NCBI GenBank assembly: GCA_902617025.1
Contig: CACMVB010000002.1
Location: 1 to 64,000, forward strand
Direction of reading: 5' to 3'
Length of the DNA: 64,000 nt
Origin: an uncultured Pelagibacteraceae bacterium
Lineage (GTDB): Bacteria > Pseudomonadota > Alphaproteobacteria > Pelagibacterales > Pelagibacteraceae
In this document: piece by piece, positions 61,429 through 64,000 of the stretch
Layout: each line of letters opens with the position of its first letter
How positions within the stretch are numbered: position 1 is the stretch's first letter
Position numbers and translations under genes: made by a program
The notes under the pieces: generated by a model
Told to the model about the DNA's origin: nothing
Database searches by the model: none
Seen by the model: only the letters and a program-made list of their open reading frames with translations

Positions 61429-63873
61429 ATGAAATTTAAAAATTTAGAAATATCAGGTTTTAAGTCCTTTTCTGAAAAAACTACAGTTCTTATCGAAAAG
61501 GGTCTCACAGGAATAGTCGGACCTAACGGATGTGGTAAGTCAAATATTGTTGAGGCGTTGAGATGGTGCATGGGAGAAAACTCAGCAAAAAGTATGAGAG
61601 GTTCAGGAATGGAAGATGTAATTTTTTCTGGTACTTCAAATAGACCGTCAAAAAATATTTCGGAGGTTTCTTTATTATTAGATAATTTGGAAAAAAATGG
61701 TCCATCCCAGTATAAAGAGTTTGATGAAATATCCATAAAAAGAAAAATTGAAAAAGACAAAGGCTCTAAATATTTTATAAATGAAAAAGAAGTTAGAGCC
61801 AGAGATGTGCAGACCTTTTTTGCTGATCTGTCCACGGGTGCACACTCTCCCTCGCTTATTAGTCAGGGAAGAATTGGTCAGCTAGTGACTGCAAAACCTA
61901 TTGAGAGAAAATCTATACTGGAGGAGGCAGCAGGTATTTCTGGAATTCATGCTAGACGACAAGAGGCTGAGGCAAGACTTACAGCAGCCGAAAATAATCT
62001 CAAACGTGCTGATGAATTAAAAAGACAGCAACAAAAACAGCTTGATAATTTGAAGAAACAAGCTGAAGAGGCTACAAGATATAAAGAAATATCAAGTCAA
62101 ATTAAAAAAATTGAAGCGGGTTTATATTATTTAAAAATTAAAGACATTGAAAAAGATAAAAAACAAATTCAAGAAAAGCTTAGCGAGCTTGAAGATGAAA
62201 TTAGCGCAATAAATATTGATTACAATCATAATAATACTTTACTTGAGGAGGAAAATAAAAAACTCGCTCCTTTAAGAGATAAAAGAATGGAGAGTGCTGC
62301 CACTCTTCAAAAATTAAATTTAGACATGACAAATCTTGTAGAAGAGGAGTCCAGGATAAAATCATTACAGGAAAAACTTGAAAAATCAATAAAAACTGTA
62401 GAATCCGACCTTGAAAGAGAGAAAAGCATATCTCTTGACGCAGACCTAAATGAAAAAAGAATTTCTAAAGAGAAAGAGGATCTTTTAAACACAGAAAATA
62501 AATTATTAGATGTTCAGTCTAATTCATCAAAAGAGCTTCAAATATCTAAGTCGGAGCTAAATAAATTGCAAAGTAATCTTGATGAGATGTTAGATCAAAT
62601 TGAAGATGATATAGATAATAACAAAAAACTCACTAAGGAAACTTTTAAAGATCTAAAAAAACTTGTTAAAAAAATTACTCTTTCTCAGGAAGAATATGCA
62701 GAGAAATATGGAAAAAATAAATCAATAGAAAGTGACTCAATTAAAAGAAAGGAAAGAATTAAAAATATTGATATAGAGTTAGAAAATTGGAGAAGTTTGA
62801 AAACTAACTCAAAAAAAATGATCTCTGAATTAAATGATAGGTCAAATAAAATTAAATTAGAAATTAATGAAAATCAGAAAAATCCTGAGAGAATCGCTAC
62901 TTCTAAAGGTCAAAATTTACAAAACTTAGAAAATATAAAAAAAAGAAATGAGGAAATTGAAGGTGAATTACTCGAAGCTGAAAAAAAATACAGTTTAATT
63001 AATGAAAATCTTAGAGAGATCCAGATTAAGCTTACTGATCTTAAGGAAAACAAAGCTCGAAACGAAGCAACAATAGAAGGAATTGAAAATAGAAAAAAAG
63101 ATCTTCTTTATTCAATTAAAAATGAGCTAAATATAGATAATGAGTCCTCTATTTTACCTCAGTCAGATTTAAGTGATACTGAAATAGAAAATTTTCCATC
63201 GATTGAAGAACAAACACAAAAAGTTGAAAAAACAAAAAAACAAAGAGAGTCTTTAGGATCAGTCAATCTAAGAGCTGACGAGGAGACTAAAAAATATGAA
63301 ACTGAAATTAAAAAAATGGAAGATGATAGAGCGGATTTATATTCAGCAATTGTAAAATTAAAATCTAGTATTGATGAATTAAATCAAAAAGGTCGAGAAC
63401 GTTTATTAGATGCTTTTACAAAAGTTAATAGGAAATTTAACGAGGTTTATACAAAATTATTTAATGGGGGGACTGCAAAGATTGAATTGGTTGACTCAGA
63501 CGATCCACTGGAAGCTGGTTTAGAAATGTTTGTTTCTCCTCCAGGAAAAAGACTTCAGTCTATAACATTGCTTTCAGGTGGCGAACAAGCTTTAACTGCT
63601 TTGTCTTTAGTGTTTGCAGTTTTTTTAGTTAATCCCTCTCCAATATGTGTACTAGACGAAGTTGATGCACCACTAGACGATGCGAATGTGACAAGATTTT
63701 GTGCTCTCTTAGATGAGCTCACAAAAATTACAAATACAAAATTTATAATTATTACTCATCATGCTTTGACTATGTCTAGAATGGATAGGCTTTACGGGGT
63801 AACCATGGCGGAGCAAGGAATAAGCCAGCTTGTGTCTGTCGATTTACAAAGGGCAGAAGAGCTTGTTGCATAA
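61429..63873 (+). CDS. smc: Chromosome segregation protein SMC, short form
   Basis: LEISGFKSFSEKT, GIVGPNGCGKSNIVEALRWCMGE, LLSGGEQALTALSL, VLDEVDAPLDDAN; 814 aa. Confidence 0.94.
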   Translation: MKFKNLEISGFKSFSEKTTVLIEKGLTGIVGPNGCGKSNIVEALRWCMGENSAKSMRGSGMEDVIFSGTSNRPSKNISEVSLLLDNLEKNGPSQYKEFDEISIKRKIEKDKGSKYFINEKEVRARDVQTFFADLSTGAHSPSLISQGRIGQLVTAKPIERKSILEEAAGISGIHARRQEAEARLTAAENNLKRADELKRQQQKQLDNLKKQAEEATRYKEISSQIKKIEAGLYYLKIKDIEKDKKQIQEKLSELEDEISAINIDYNHNNTLLEEENKKLAPLRDKRMESAATLQKLNLDMTNLVEEESRIKSLQEKLEKSIKTVESDLEREKSISLDADLNEKRISKEKEDLLNTENKLLDVQSNSSKELQISKSELNKLQSNLDEMLDQIEDDIDNNKKLTKETFKDLKKLVKKITLSQEEYAEKYGKNKSIESDSIKRKERIKNIDIELENWRSLKTNSKKMISELNDRSNKIKLEINENQKNPERIATSKGQNLQNLENIKKRNEEIEGELLEAEKKYSLINENLREIQIKLTDLKENKARNEATIEGIENRKKDLLYSIKNELNIDNESSILPQSDLSDTEIENFPSIEEQTQKVEKTKKQRESLGSVNLRADEETKKYETEIKKMEDDRADLYSAIVKLKSSIDELNQKGRERLLDAFTKVNRKFNEVYTKLFNGGTAKIELVDSDDPLEAGLEMFVSPPGKRLQSITLLSGGEQALTALSLVFAVFLVNPSPICVLDEVDAPLDDANVTRFCALLDELTKITNTKFIIITHHALTMSRMDRLYGVTMAEQGISQLVSVDLQRAEELVA

Positions 63874-63881
63874 TTGCTAAA

Positions 63882-64000
63882 ATGAAAATGCCTGAAGATT
63901 TCAAGACTCGCCTAAAAATTGCAAAATCTAAAATTAAATCAGAGTTGGACTCTGATAAGCAAAAACGTGCAACATTTATGGGCAATGCCTTTAAATTAGG
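63882..64000 (+). CDS. 5' end of small protein, possibly AtpI/AtpZ-like, truncated by window edge
   Basis: ATG at 63882: MKMPEDFKTRLKIAKSKIKSELDSDKQKRATFMGNAFKL...; open to window end; identity tentative. Confidence 0.4.
   Translation, partial: MKMPEDFKTRLKIAKSKIKSELDSDKQKRATFMGNAFKL

Noticed and set aside
61425-61835. 136-aa minus-strand ORF opposite the smc start
   Set aside because: Mirrors the conserved Walker A region of SMC; antisense artefact
1-64000. CRISPR arrays, IS elements, prophage, toxin-antitoxin, restriction islands, riboswitches
   Set aside because: No spaced direct repeats, transposase, integrase or phage motifs; ccrM lacks a restriction partner and looks like the orphan cell-cycle enzyme; intergenic gaps too short for most riboswitches

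Overview
AT-rich, gene-dense window with very short intergenic gaps. Protein sequences and synteny resemble the SAR11 / Pelagibacterales lineage (inferred from sequence character, no search run). It reads as core chromosome. The left ~17 kb is a division and cell-wall (dcw) cluster on the minus strand: mraZ-ftsZ-rsmH-ftsL-ftsI-murE/murF fusion-mraY-murD-ftsW-murG-murC-murB-ddl-ftsQ-ftsA(partial). It is followed by rnpB, ampD, mlaA/mlaC, a CAT-anticodon tRNA, rpoD, dnaG, carAB, trxB, a uvrB-SDR-folB-uvrC-pgsA operon, ilvE, marR plus a two-component system, lgt, prs, rplY, pth, ychF, petABC, hemF, greA, cca, tRNA-Gln, ispE, rnhB, ccrM, mutY, a dciA-like gene and smc. I saw no CRISPR array, transposon, prophage or defence island. 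The most interesting signals are unusual versions of core machinery: (1) FtsA whose two actin-fold phosphate loops look lost, with ftsZ moved to directly after mraZ; (2) a short SMC with no recognisable hinge; (3) a perfect inverted repeat carrying two GANTC sites just upstream of ccrM; (4) a three-repeat TGGGN/10-bp operator-like element upstream of mraZ; (5) DnaG primase and a family-4-like UDG that have lost most metal-ligand residues; (6) all seven convergent CDS pairs overlapping, four by exactly one shared 4-nt stop quadruplet.
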